Shown here one piece after another: positions 41,388-51,613 of a stretch of 64,000 nucleotides of DNA. Position 1 is the first letter of the stretch. Each line of letters starts with the position of its first letter. Source of the DNA: Cordylochernes scorpioides (Eukaryota; Arthropoda; Arachnida; Pseudoscorpiones; Chernetidae); assembly GCA_030710605.1 (NCBI GenBank), contig CP092874.1, forward strand, positions 41,542,963-41,606,962. Direction: 5' to 3'. The position numbers were made by a program, and so were the translations under genes. The notes beneath the pieces were generated by a model that ran no database searches, was not told the origin of the DNA, and saw only the letters and a list, made by a program, of their open reading frames with translations.

Positions 41388-43564
41388 TTTTTTATATTTT
41401 TTAATTTTATTTTATTTCAATATATAAAGCGCTATGTCCCCCTAGGGACACTTACGCTGTCATACATGTATGCCTTTACATTTGTCTATACATATATATA
41501 CAATAATTTTAAGCCGTGAATAAAATAGTCATATGATGTTAACAATGAGAAAGATAGAAAAAGAAACGAGAAAAGACCTGTGTACAAAAAAATTAGTGTC
41601 TGGCAATATGTACAATAAGCATAATATAAATGATCAGTTTCTTAAAAGTAATTGTTATTGCCGTTATTATTGCTATATAATTAAAAGTATATTTTAAAAA
41701 GGTATTGAATTTAATATAGATTTCTTCACTGGGAATAAAAATACTTGGATCTGTTACTATTAAATTATTTTAGATTCTGTAGTCGTGAACAACAGGACAA
41801 TCTAATAAAAGATGTATTGAGCTTTGTTCCTCATGTCTACAAAATCAACTCGAGTCTTCCACCAATTTAATCCTTTTTAAAAAGCTTCTGAAATTCCCAT
41901 GATTAGAAATGAATTGAGATTTATGAAAGTTTGGTCGGAAATAATTTGGTATGCTGTTAGAGAAAAAGTTTTGAAAAGTTTCATTTGTGTTGTTCTTTAA
42001 AGTAGCCATTTTAAATTCAATAAAATCCGTTTTTATGCTTTGGATATCTAACTTATAATTTATTTTTCTAAATTTAAATTATTTAATTCATATTTCATTT
42101 CTCTGGATTCAATGAAATCGTTAAGCAAAGGCATTTTGGCTAGCTATGTATACAATTAGAACTCGTCGTTTTATATGATTGCGTGCACCATAATAGCATT
42201 TGGTATTGAAAGGAATTTTATTTATTTATATTTTTCTTATTTACGCGCGAATATATACCATATCTCTGATCCATAAGAAAGCATTGGCGTAAATATTGAT
42301 TTGTATAATGTAAGTCTCTTTTGGGTACTCAGACCCCAAGCTTTTCCGCAAATTGAGAGTAGCAGATTTTTTAATCTTTTTGCTTTATTTAGTATAATAT
42401 CTATGTGAGGATTGAAATTAAGTTTTTTCTTTCTAGATTGATTTTTGCAAAAGTGACTCCTAATATTTTAAATTCTTGTACTGATATAATTATTATGTTT
42501 TTAAACTTCATTGCGGACATGTCTTTATTGTGAAAATTCAAAATGTAAAAGTTTTCTCAAGACTGATTTTCTGTTTATTTTGAGTACACCATTGATCGAT
42601 TTTTTAAAGATTAATTCTATCAAATTTTATCCTTGTCTCTACTCCAAACTATTATTGTCACATCATCAGCATAACACAGTATTTCAGAATTGGGTATCTG
42701 TATTTTGTTCAATAAATCATTCAGTAATATCAGCCATAGCACCCCCCCGCCCTGTGGACAGCTTTTTGAAATTGTTTTATTAACCTTCTTATCACCATGA
42801 GTAAAAATTGGTTTTCTATTATTCAAGAAAGATTGCAATATTTTTAATCAAATCAGCGGGTATATTATCTTAATATATTCTTTTAAAAAGAGCTGGCCAC
42901 CATACATTGTCAAATGCACCCTCTATATCGATTGCAATTAACGACACTAAATGATTCTGTCTATGTTCTAATATAACCTTTGTTTTTTTTTTCCAAACAT
43001 GTTATCGTTGATTTAATTTTTATAATCCATGTTGTCTATTGTTTAAAAGATTTTTTTCTTTATAAAATGCATAAATTTTATTTTTTAGTATTTTTTTCAA
43101 AAATCTTGGAGAGATTTGATATAAGAAATATAGGTCGGTAGCATTTAGTAATTTATAAATTCGTTTTGTTAGATTTAGGAATTATTTTAAGAGCTGCTCT
43201 TGTCCATTCATCAGAATAATATACTTTTCGAATACATTTATTAAATAATTCATTAATCAACGATACAATTTTCGGGGAAGCATATTTGATCATATTTGTT
43301 GGAAATACATAATTTTTGGTTTTGATTCAGGAGAACGGCTCTAGATGGCGTGCATCACGGGATGCGTCACCGAGTAAAGCCACCGAGTAAATCCACCGAG
43401 TAAATCCACAGAGTGCGTCCACGTGACCCTTTATACGAATATAAAAGCCGGCGAAAAAGGTATTACATCGGGGGAAGAGAGGACAGGGCATAGGCGCGCG
43501 AGGGAGAAGGTATTTGAACGGAAAGGTTTTTTTATTCGCGGAGAGGAAGATAGGGTCGGGGAAG

Positions 43565-43647
43565 TTTTCTGGTGATTTATCAATAATGGGTATTCCCTTT
43601 TGTTCTTTTGATGTTCTCAATTTACTAAAAATTTTAAATGCGTTTCC
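43565..43647. repeat. 83-bp exact duplicate of a LINE B segment
   Basis: Identical to 44364-44446, in the same orientation. The right-hand copy belongs to LINE B coding sequence; this one lies inside the LTR-like insertion. Confidence 0.97.
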
Positions 43648-43660
43648 TTATTATTAAAAG

Positions 43661-43890
43661 GCTAAAGTTCAAGAAGTTGAAGGTTGAATAAGAAGAAGTT
43701 GAAAGGATAAAGTTCAAGGGGTTGAAGTTTGAATAAGAAGAAGTTGAAAGGATAAAGTTCAAGGGGTTGAAGTTTGAATAAGAAGAAGTTGAAAGGATAA
43801 AGTTCGGGAGGTTGAAGTTTGAATAAGAAGAAGTAGAAAGTTTAAAGAAGAAGAAGAAGAGTTGAAGGTTGAATAAGAAGAAGTTAAAGG
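43661..43890 (+). repeat. 45-bp minisatellite
   Basis: Three to five copies of a unit beginning TAAAGTTCAAGGGGTTGAAG, the outer ones diverged, inside the LTR-like insertion. Confidence 0.9.
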
Positions 43891-44901
43891 TTTCAAGAAC
43901 TCAAGGAAGTGAGAGAAAGCTAGGATAAATCTAAGAAGACAAAACTAAAGCTAGCGAGGATAAAATTGGAGAAGTCAAAGTGAACTGTACCTATGTAAAT
44001 AAAAACCTGTTACGAACAAGATTTGCAAATAGGCAAATAAAGAGTTATATTTTATGACAATTTTGGTCTGCTTTACATTTCCTCGAGCTGCGCGGACACT
44101 TCTGGTGAGACACGATTACATTTTAAATCTTTTCTTTCTTTTCAACAATATTATTGCTTATGCTATCTATTCCATGCGCCTTTTTAACATTAATATTGGA
44201 GATTAATTTCTTTATTTCTTCTACTTCAATATGTACTCTGCTTTTATTATTCATTTGTGGTTTGTATCTTCTTGTTGATTGTTGAATGAAGTCGTTAAAA
44301 TTTTGATTGTCGTCTGGAATTAACTTCCAGTTCATTAATTCGATAATATTTTGTTTTTTCAAATTTTCTGGTGATTTATCAATAATGGGTATTCCCTTTT
44401 GTTCTTTTGATGTTCTCAATTTACTAAAAATTTTAAATGCGTTTCCAAATGAATTATTATTAATATATTCTTCTATAAAGAATAGCCAATTTATTATTTT
44501 AGCTTTTTTTATTGCTATATTGTATTTATTTCTAAATGATTTAAATATAGTATAACTAATTGTTCCATTATGATAATAAAATTTCTTATATAGTGGAAAT
44601 ACGTTTTCATTTTTTTCCAGTTCGCTATACCACCAGTTAATTCTAGAGAACTCTTTAAGATTTGTGGGCATAACTTCCAAAGATTGGTAGGCGGCTTCTA
44701 TTAATAGATTCGTGATTCCATTTATCACTTGATCAATATCTGTTTTGTTTTCAGCTTTAGCTATTGCATTTTCAAATCTATGTATTTCTAATATTGATAT
44801 GTTATCAGCATATATCGACCAGTTTGCATATTTTTCCCTGAATTTCCATGTATATTTTTGTTCATTGATCGAATAATTGTTTTTGATCTTATTTCAAATA
44901 C

Positions 44902-45463
44902 TGATAGACCTAGATCCATAACTAGATCACTTAATGATACCTGATCAAATGACCGTGGAATGCCACTTTCATTTGAAATAAATTCAGGGTCTTCTAATTT
45001 ATGATTATCTGCAAATGCTGTATGCTGATCATCCTTTTTATTATAGGATTTTGAACCGTTTTAGGAATCGGTATGGGATTCTCGAGTACGTGAGGAATAG
45101 GTTGCTTAGCTGATGGTATATCAGGATAAAAGCTAGTTTGCTTATTTTTGCTATTAAGATCTGTGATTTTATAGACACAGAAATAAAAATCACAATTGTG
45201 ATTTTTTGGTTGTCGGCAAACCATTGGTACACTAAAGGGCATACCTTTTGATTTCCCCGATTTCCATTGCAAAAGCTCTCGATAGCACGTTCCGCACACG
45301 CTATGGGGCACCACCACTTATCTTGATCACCCAAGGCCACACCAAAATATTCTTTATAGCATTCTTTTATCTTTGGGGTGATACGTTTCCTCTGTTTGGG
45401 AATTGTAAATTTTCCACAAATGTAGCAGAACATTTTTGGATTAACTTTGCATTTACGCGGCAT
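44902..45463 (-). pseudogene. arthropod uncharacterised Cys-rich protein, N-terminal part (broken)
   Basis: Starts MPRKCKVNPKMFCYICGKFTIP, with ITPKIKECYKEYFGVALGDQDKWW (45463 to about 45320). It continues in another frame as CGTCYRELLQWKSGKSKGMPFSVPMV, NCDFYFC, YPDIPSAKQPIPH, and in a third as ESGIPRSFDQVSLSDLVMDLGLS up to 44902. The Cys pairs (CYIC, CGTC, CDFYFC) suggest zinc binding. I recall the same block order as the N-terminus of the arthropod family whose C-terminus lies at 40640-41387. Frameshifts near 45320 and 45010 and the LINE B insertion inactivate it. Confidence 0.75.
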
Positions 45464-46600
45464 TATATTTATTCAAAAATAATTATGAAAACAAATCTAT
45501 TTTTAAACATTTTCTTTATATAACATTGCAATGGTATGTATTTCATCTAAACGATGATTAAATTTTATGCTTACAAAGTCAATATCTTCAAAATATTTTG
45601 ATGACAGAGATGAGATCGGAAAAATTTGAGCTAATTTTGAAAAATGAAGGCTATATTCATGATCTACGGGTTGGAATTAACTAGAAGCAACTTTAAAATA
45701 TTGAGAAGGAAATCGTGTGTGTACTAGTGTAATTTTAATAAAGAATCTGAACGAAAAGATGAAACGTAGTTCAATTTCAGTACAAGAACTCTCTCTTAAT
45801 ACCAATTTTGGGAGAACTAAAGAAATTATTTAACTGTGTTAATTGGGTTCGAACTAATTAATGTTAGTATCATCTGTATAAGATAATTGAAACTATTTAG
45901 CGCGAATTTTGTCTCTTTTTTAATGAATAAAACAACCTTATATTGTAAAAAAAAAGAAGAAAAAACGATGTGATCGGGTCACCTTTCATTTTATATTACC
46001 AAATGGGACGCTCTTCAAATAAGTGATTATAGGGAGGTTTTATCTGTATCCCTATTTGTTGGTGCTCCCTCTCTCATCTTTATATGTTGATAATTCTAAC
46101 AATGCATTCTATTTTTCTAAATATATTTGTTGATAATTAGCAATCAGTGACTAAATTATTCTGCAAAGCCCTTACTTCTTCTTCTTATTATTATTATTGT
46201 GGCGAAATATTTTTTTAATCTTATGAACAGAATATTTATATTTATATATTTATATTTTCCTATTATGCAAACATGCTTCTCTTTACCTCTCTAGTATTTT
46301 ATGAATTTTATGTTATTATTTTTGCCTTATATATAAATTATTCTGAAGTTTGTCTTTCCTAATTTTTTACGTGACATTATTATTATCATTCAAGAATATG
46401 AGTGCTCGAGTATCCCCAAAAGATATGTTTCAAATCATCTAAGAGATATGTGATGAACTAGAAAGAGAAAGCAAGAGAAATATAGAGTAGGGTTGATCCA
46501 CTTTCAAATAATTCTATAGTATTTTGCCTTTAAAATTACAATACATATATTATTAATAAAAGCCAAAAATACGAAATAACTATATACATCTTTCTTTAAA
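45464..46600. other. AT-rich DNA, no gene seen
   Basis: No supported feature. A short Ala/Lys-poor open stretch near 45500 is not credible as a gene. Confidence 0.65.
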
Positions 46601-46635
46601 TTAAAGATACTTCGGCCAGTAAATCTTTTCATTAT

Positions 46636-46674
46636 CTCGACGTTTCGACAAAATTCTTTTGTCCTCGCCAGGAG
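46636..46674 (-). ncRNA. hammerhead family 4 (Penelope-like-element type), one core change
   Basis: On the minus strand: CUC, CUGGCGA, stem II GACAAAA/UUUUGUC with a short loop, GAAACGUC, then GAG pairing with CUC as stem I. The GAAACGUC box is exact. CUGANGA reads CUGGCGA (A6 to G), which should weaken or abolish cleavage. Flanking sequence (CGGCCAGTAAATC, CATTTGGCAAAGCG) matches the 8.6-kb copy. Confidence 0.65.
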
Positions 46675-47010
46675 CGAACAAAAATTAAAACATTTGGCAA
46701 AGCGTTAAAAATTCTTCTGAGGCTGCAAGGGCGTTCTCACGCGATATTTCAAATTTTGTACATCTAAAGCACGAGTCAAAAACAAATATTTAACTCACAA
46801 ATGACTATAATATTTTATATATATTATAATATATATATATATATATAGATATATAAAATTTGCCGGGAGGAAATTAATCCATAGAAGCAATGGGCGCTTC
46901 TCCCGTCAAAATAAACGTCAGAATCTGACGCCATCTATTGACCGTCGCCGCAACTAGCGGCCTCGGGTCGGTGACAAAGCCACAACACCAACTTTGGCAA
47001 ACTAATTAGC

Positions 47011-47065
47011 GTCCACTTAGAGACCATGGTTTCGGGCTAATGGCCCTCGTCAGTCTAGGGCGGAC
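47011..47065 (-). ncRNA. hammerhead ribozyme, family 1, core intact
   Basis: Minus strand: CUGACGA, GGGC/GCCC stem II with loop CAUUA, GAAA, stem III ACC-AU-GGU, cleavage after C (47022). Stem I has one C-A mismatch in its inner helix, and its outer GUCC/GGAC helix is intact. Confidence 0.85.
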
Positions 47066-47317
47066 TTTATTCCATGAGATCCACTCGGGATCTAATGGAA
47101 TCATCACAATCTACCAAAGAGGTGTTTTGCTGGCAATGTGGCTGGGCCAAATCTATGGCTAGAACATGGATAGAAAATTTGCCGGGAATAAATTAATCCA
47201 TAGAAGCAATCGGCGCTTCTCCCGTCAAAATCTGACGCCATCTATTGACCGTCGCCGCAACTAGCGGCCTCGGGTCGGTGACAAAGCCACAACACCAACT
47301 TTGGCAAACTGATAAGC

Positions 47318-47372
47318 GTCCACGTAGAGACCATGGTTTCGGGCTAATGGCCCTCGTCAGTCTAGGGCGGAC
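47318..47372 (-). ncRNA. hammerhead ribozyme, family 1, core intact
   Basis: Same architecture as the copy at 47011-47065. Stem I has a C-C mismatch at the same pair (CUAGA against UCUAC). The cleavage position is 307 bases from that copy's. Confidence 0.85.
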
Positions 47373-47634
47373 TTTATTCCATGAGATCCACACGGGATCT
47401 AATGAAATCCTCACAATCTACCAAAGAGGTGTTTTGCTGGCAATGTGGCTGGGCCAAATCTATGGCTAGAACATGGATAGAAAATTTGCCGGGAGGAAAT
47501 TAATCCATAGAAGCAATCGGCGCTTCTCCCGTCAAAATATGACGCAATCTATTGACCGTCGCCGCAACTAGCGGCCTCGGGTCGGTGACAAAGCCACAAC
47601 ACCAGCTTTGGCAAACTGATAAGTGTCCACCTAG

Positions 47635-47654
47635 AGACCATGGTTTCGGGCTAA
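47635..47654 (-). ncRNA. hammerhead ribozyme remnant truncated at the array flip
   Basis: The minus strand retains half of stem II (UUAGCCC), GAAA, stem III and the stem I 3' strand. CUGACGA and the stem I 5' strand are lost at the inversion junction 47654/47655. Confidence 0.8.
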
Positions 47655-47825
47655 CGTTTATTTTGATGGGAGAAGCGTCCATTGCTTCTATGGATTAATT
47701 TCCTCCCGGCATATTTTCTATCTATGTTCTAGCCATAGATTTGGCCCAGCCACATTGCCAGCAAAACACCTCTTTGGTAGATTGTAAGGATTCCATTATA
47801 TCCCGTGTGGATCTCATGGAATAAA

Positions 47826-47880
47826 GTCCGCCCTAGACTGACGAGGGCCATTAGCCCGAAACCATGGTCTCTAAGTGGAC
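47826..47880 (+). ncRNA. hammerhead ribozyme, family 1, core intact
   Basis: CUGACGA, stem II GGGC/GCCC, GAAA, ACCAUGGUC, stem I GUCC-CG-CCUAGA against UCUAAG-U-GGAC with one mismatch. Predicted cleavage after 47869. Confidence 0.87.
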
Positions 47881-48145
47881 GCTTATCAGTTTGCCAAAGT
47901 TGGTGTTGTGGCTTTGTCACCGACCCGAGGCCGGTAGTTGCGGCGACGGTCAATGGATGGCGTCAGATTCTGACGTTTTTTTTTAACGAGAGAAGCGCCG
48001 ATTGCTTCTATGGATTAATTTCCTCCCGGCAAATTTTCTATCTATGTTCTAGCCATAGATTTGGCCCAGCCAGATTGCCAGCAAAACACCTCTTTGGTAG
48101 ATTGTGAGGATTCCATTAGATCTCGTGTGGATCTCATGGAATAAA

Positions 48146-48200
48146 GTCCGCCCTAGACTGACGAGGGCCATTAGCCCGAAACCATGGTCTCTAGGTGGAC
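48146..48200 (+). ncRNA. hammerhead ribozyme, family 1, fully paired reference copy
   Basis: All elements are ideal: stem I inner helix CCUAGA/UCUAGG (6 bp), 2x1 internal loop, outer helix GUCC/GGAC (4 bp), CUGACGA, stem II GGGC/GCCC with loop CAUUA, GAAA, stem III ACC/GGU with a 2-nt loop, cleavage after C 48189. Type I topology. The palindromic stem III (ACCAUGGU) would also allow dimeric ribozymes. Confidence 0.92.
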
Positions 48201-48419
48201 GCTTATCAGTTTGGCAAAGTTGGTGTTGTGGCTTTGCACTGACCCGAGGCCGCTAGTTGCGGCGACGGTCAATAGATGGCGTCAGATTCTGACGTTTATT
48301 TTGACGGGAGAAGCGCCCATTGCTTCTACACATATTTATATATATATATTATTTTAAAATGCTTATTTTGGATCATATAGTTTTATTTTCCAATATTTCG
48401 TATGGAAACTGGCCAAACG

Positions 48420-49865
48420 AAGAATCCTAATAATATCAAATGATAAATTTTTAAAACACCATTTCGCCAAAAGTAGAAGAATTGGAGGACGATTTTTAAA
48501 TGCAATCCGAGATATGTAAAATAGGTAAATTCAAATTAAAACATGTAGCAAAAAATGATATTTTAGATGTGGTTTTGTGAAATTAATTTTTTGAAAAACA
48601 CTGCTGATATCTACATACGATATTTTTAAAATGTTAATATAGTACCAAAATTTAGATGGCGCTACTAATAGGAATTCTTGCTATAAGAAATGTATAGTTT
48701 CTTGACAAATTGGCGACATTTGACTATTTAGCTGAAAATTTGAAGAAATGACAAACCAAAAAATAACTGTTCACTAAAAAAAAAAAAAACTAGATAGTGA
48801 AGACAGCATTTATTATACCCATAACCGAACACAAAGAGCTTCAAAATATTAGTAGATAATATAATACATGGCAGCTTATATAACACATGAGTTAACTGTC
48901 TTTCTCTCTTGTATTCGGTCACAATCCTTGCTCAATTAGGCGCCTTTCATTTCAAACACCGCCTGCAGACGATAGATGACAGATTGGACAAAATTAAATA
49001 ACATACTGTTCCAGACAAAATCCCCGTTTGCCAAAAAACTTGTCGAGCACTTACTTCTCCATACTTGGATAACGCGTCAATAGCTTCAATATTCTGCGAA
49101 ACTGTAACAGCCACTGACTTTCATATCGATGGTCTTCCGCTCCGAGGTTTTGCGTCCAGAGATCCAGTCTTTTCAATTTTTTTATCATTCGCCTTAGGGA
49201 GTAGCAACTCGTGGCTCATTTAACGCTTCGAATACCTTTAAAGGTTTGAAACGCTCATAAAGCTTCAGTGGCAGATTCTTAATTGCAATAAAAAATATTT
49301 CACCCAGAGTGCTTTATCCTGTAGTGATGGCATTCCAGAGAAAAAATAAATTATCAGAGATAGATAAATATTTTTCAAATGAATTACAATAAATATAATA
49401 GGTACTGGGAGAGATTTGAATTTTAAAAAATTAGAAATTTATCATCTTCGAAATTTAAAACGCTGAGAGGATCCCAGCAAACAGCATCTAAAATATAAAC
49501 TTTTTTCCTACATGTTTTAATTTGCATTTACCTATTTTACATATCCCGCATTTCATTAAAAATTTATTAATTTATCATTTGATATTATTAGGGTTCTTTC
49601 CTGGTATTCAAAAAGGTAAAATACGTATCGATCAGTTATATTTTTCAATTTATTAAACAATTTGGCCGCTGAATCTTTTATTCTGGTAGAGCGCCATCTA
49701 GCAAATAAAATTGTAAATAAAATCAATTTGAATTTTTAATTATTTGCCCTGAAATATCCCATTGCATCCTGAACACAATGGTGTTTACCGCATTGCTCTA
49801 GCGCAAATATTCGCGGAGTTATTAATTTTTGAAGTTGTGCAAGACTTTTGGATCACCCTGTATAT
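48420..49865 (-). mobile_element. long-TIR DDE transposon, internally deleted, both TIRs
   Basis: The right TIR (49494-49865) and a truncated left TIR (48420 to about 48565) face each other. On the minus strand, between them, are an N-terminal transposase remnant (about 49320-49040: KTGSLDAKPRSGRPSI, ALSKYGEVSARQVFWQTG), then directly the C-terminal remnant (about 49010-48920, antisense of the CHIEQ end), then the 3' region. The DDE core is deleted. The outer left end (about 270 bp) is missing. Confidence 0.75.
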
Positions 49866-49900
49866 TGAGAAATTATAAACAAAAATAAATATAAAAAATA

Positions 49901-50025
49901 ACGCTGATAGACAAAACTTAAGGAAGTTGTACCTTATAGCATATATATATCAGGATTCAGAAAATAACTCTGAGAGATATATATGCTATAAGGTACAACT
50001 TCCTTAAGTTTTATCTATCAGTGTA
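49901..50025. mobile_element. palindromic MITE with ACTTAAGGAAGT termini, copy 2
   Basis: 125 bp. Arms of about 52 bp (GCTGATAGACAAAACTTAAG... and inverse) surround a 16-bp centre. The arms are nearly perfect, unlike copy 1. Confidence 0.88.
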
Positions 50026-50065
50026 ATTAATAATTTATACAAATATTTCACAGTAGTAACAATAA

Positions 50066-50105
50066 GTCCTGAAGAGGACAAACATATTTTGTCGAAACTT
50101 CGAGA
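50066..50105 (+). ncRNA. hammerhead family 4 (Penelope-like-element type), degenerate site
   Basis: CUGAAGA is a valid CUGANGA. Stem II GGACAAA/UUUUGUCG pairs, GAAA is intact, and CUUC replaces CGUC, breaking the minimal stem III. Downstream GAGATAATAAAAAGAT matches the other family 4 copies in opposite orientation. Confidence 0.55.
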
Positions 50106-51005
50106 TAATAAAAAGATATTCTGGCTGAAGTGTTTTTAACATGAATGACTGTGAATGCCGGCCAGGCAATCTCTGTCTTTATGATATATACATCTTATAA
50201 CCTGTTACTTATAAAAGTATCAAAGATATATTAAAATTGCTCTTAAAAACTATCTATGAATATTTGCATTATATTATTAGCAAACGATCATTTTTAACTA
50301 AAAAAAAAAAAGAAATATTACTTGTTATACACTGATTTTTTTAAATTTAAAAAGAAGGAAAATGAGGAATAAATTGCATTCTTACCGAAGATAAATTGAT
50401 ATACCTAAGAAATTTTACATATTTAAAATAACTTTTTATTATTATTAATCTTTGTTAGTATCGTTTGGTGTATAATGGACAAATTGAGCGACTGCATGAT
50501 AAATACTGGTATTAACCGTTGAGAATATGGAAATACAGTAAGAGTAGAAGGAAGCTTTAGGAATGCAAATTCCGAATCGATTTTTGAGGATTTAAAGATT
50601 ATTGTATCTTTTTTTAAAGGGTTGCTTGAAAACTTAATATCTTTTTAAATACATGTGAAATTTCTTCTATTTAAATATTAAAGCGGATTTGAAAGTTTTT
50701 AAGAATTTTTTTGTTGCTTTTAATGGTTGTGTTTAGCTATTTTGTATTATTTTTGGTTTGTGGTTGGATAACAGTTGGTTTAAGGTGAAAATAATTTTGG
50801 GGTTAAATTGCTTAAAGTTATTTTATGCATAAAATACGTTTGTACTAATTAGTATAGAGATAGTGCAAATTGTGTTTCATGGTAGTATATGTATTAACGT
50901 ATTATACATGAGAGTTAAGAAAAATATGTAAAAAATGACGAAAAGGTTTGAAAATAAAATTAATGTGTAAACATATTAACGTTTAAAACAAAAACAATAT
51001 ATAGA
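50106..51005. other. AT-rich DNA, no gene seen
   Basis: No supported feature. Confidence 0.65.
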
Positions 51006-51019
51006 GGAACATATATCAC

Positions 51020-51470
51020 TCAGCAATAAGAATAAAATTCTTCTAAAATTTTAGAATATATGATTAAATCGTCAAGATAGTTGATGCACCTCTTGTACAT
51101 TAATGGACAAAGGGTTTGTTGTATGATTCGCTGAAACGGGGTAGGGGCATTTTTCAACCCAAAGGGCATAACTAACCACTCATAAAGCCCTTCGTTGGTG
51201 ATGAATGCTGTCTTCTCTGTGCTGTCTGGAGCCATTTCAACATGCCAATAAACTGAGGTGATGTCCAACGAAGTGAAGTATTTCGCTCTCTGAAGACGAT
51301 CGATGACTTCTTGAATGTTAGGCAGTGGCATCTTGTCGTCAATGATAAGGGCATTGAGGCGGCTGTAATCAACGCAAAGCCTCTTTTGGCCATCCGCGAT
51401 CGGTACGAGTGTGACTGGGAAGGCCCATGGGCTTCGACTGTCTCGAACTAGTCTTTTTTTTCTTTAAATC
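51020..51470 (-). pseudogene. Ty3 reverse transcriptase fragment
   Basis: RDSRSPWAFPVTLVPI, KRLCVDYSRLNALI, DRLQRAKYFTSLDITSVYWHVEM, EWLVMPFGLKNAPTPFQ and the active-site box CINYLDDLIIYS are all recognisable and largely in one frame from about 51460. Both catalytic Asp residues of YLDD are kept. The protein stops at 51020 soon after LDD, so thumb, RNase H and integrase are absent. Confidence 0.85.
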
Positions 51471-51613
51471 TTCAACCTGTCGTTTAATCTCATCATACTC
51501 TGAGGCTGATCTTCGATACCGTCCAAGTTGAATAGGCGGATGAGGAACGGTATGGATGTTGTGTTTTGCTATTTTGATTTTTCCTACATAAAAAGAAATT
51601 TCACTAAAAATAG

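Larger units (their letters stand above)
43333..44118 (+). mobile_element. solo-LTR-like insertion with TATA box and two kinds of tandem repeat
   Basis: About 0.8 kb breaking LINE B. From left: four 13-bp repeats of a CACCGAGTAAATC type (43368-43419), a TATAAAAG box in a GC-rich setting at 43441, an 83-bp copy of LINE B (43565-43647), a 45-bp minisatellite rich in GAAG/TTGAA (about 43661-43890), AATAAA signals near 43998 and 44036, and a GC-richer end. The order repeats-TATA-poly(A)-signal fits an LTR in plus orientation. Exact borders and target duplication are unclear. Confidence 0.6.
41388..44901 (-). mobile_element. LINE B: 5'-truncated R1/I-like element inserted in a pseudogene
   Basis: Minus strand. 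Linker sequence starts near 44900 (NNYSINEQKYTWKFREKYANW), followed by the open stretch 44728-44123 (HGIDSISNNIV at its end). After the LTR-like insertion (43333-44118) the reverse transcriptase resumes with MIKYASPKIVSLINELFNKC and ends in degraded C-terminal sequence with a CRHEEQSSIHLLLDCP zinc motif near 41850. A fragmentary active-site region (LCYADDVTIIVWS) lies at 42620-42700. The tail is AAATAAAATAAAAT near 41402. It is flanked by a 15-bp duplication. It resembles LINE A. Confidence 0.85.
46858..48320. repeat. inverted tandem array of hammerhead family 1 units
   Basis: From 46858 to about 47654, two whole units plus part of a third are oriented with the ribozyme on the minus strand. 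At 47654/47655 orientation flips, and two whole units run with the ribozyme on the plus strand to about 48320. Unit spacing measured between cleavage sites is 307 (minus part) and 320 (plus part). Units begin CCGGGAGGAAATTAATCC. The array is one big inverted repeat. Confidence 0.93.

Noticed and set aside
43333-44118. Clean TG...CA solo LTR call with target duplication
   Set aside because: TATA box, poly(A) signals and internal repeats suggest an LTR, but I could not find matching flanking duplications or exact ends, so it is only called LTR-like.
46858-48320. ORFs of 60-100 codons in the family 1 array (and at 4002-4193, 27803-28057)
   Set aside because: The same peptide recurs only because the DNA unit recurs, on both strands. 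The conserved features are RNA helices and ribozyme boxes, not codons.
46858-48320. CRISPR-like array
   Set aside because: Repeats are whole 307-320-bp units with no short-repeat/spacer pattern, and the genome is eukaryotic.
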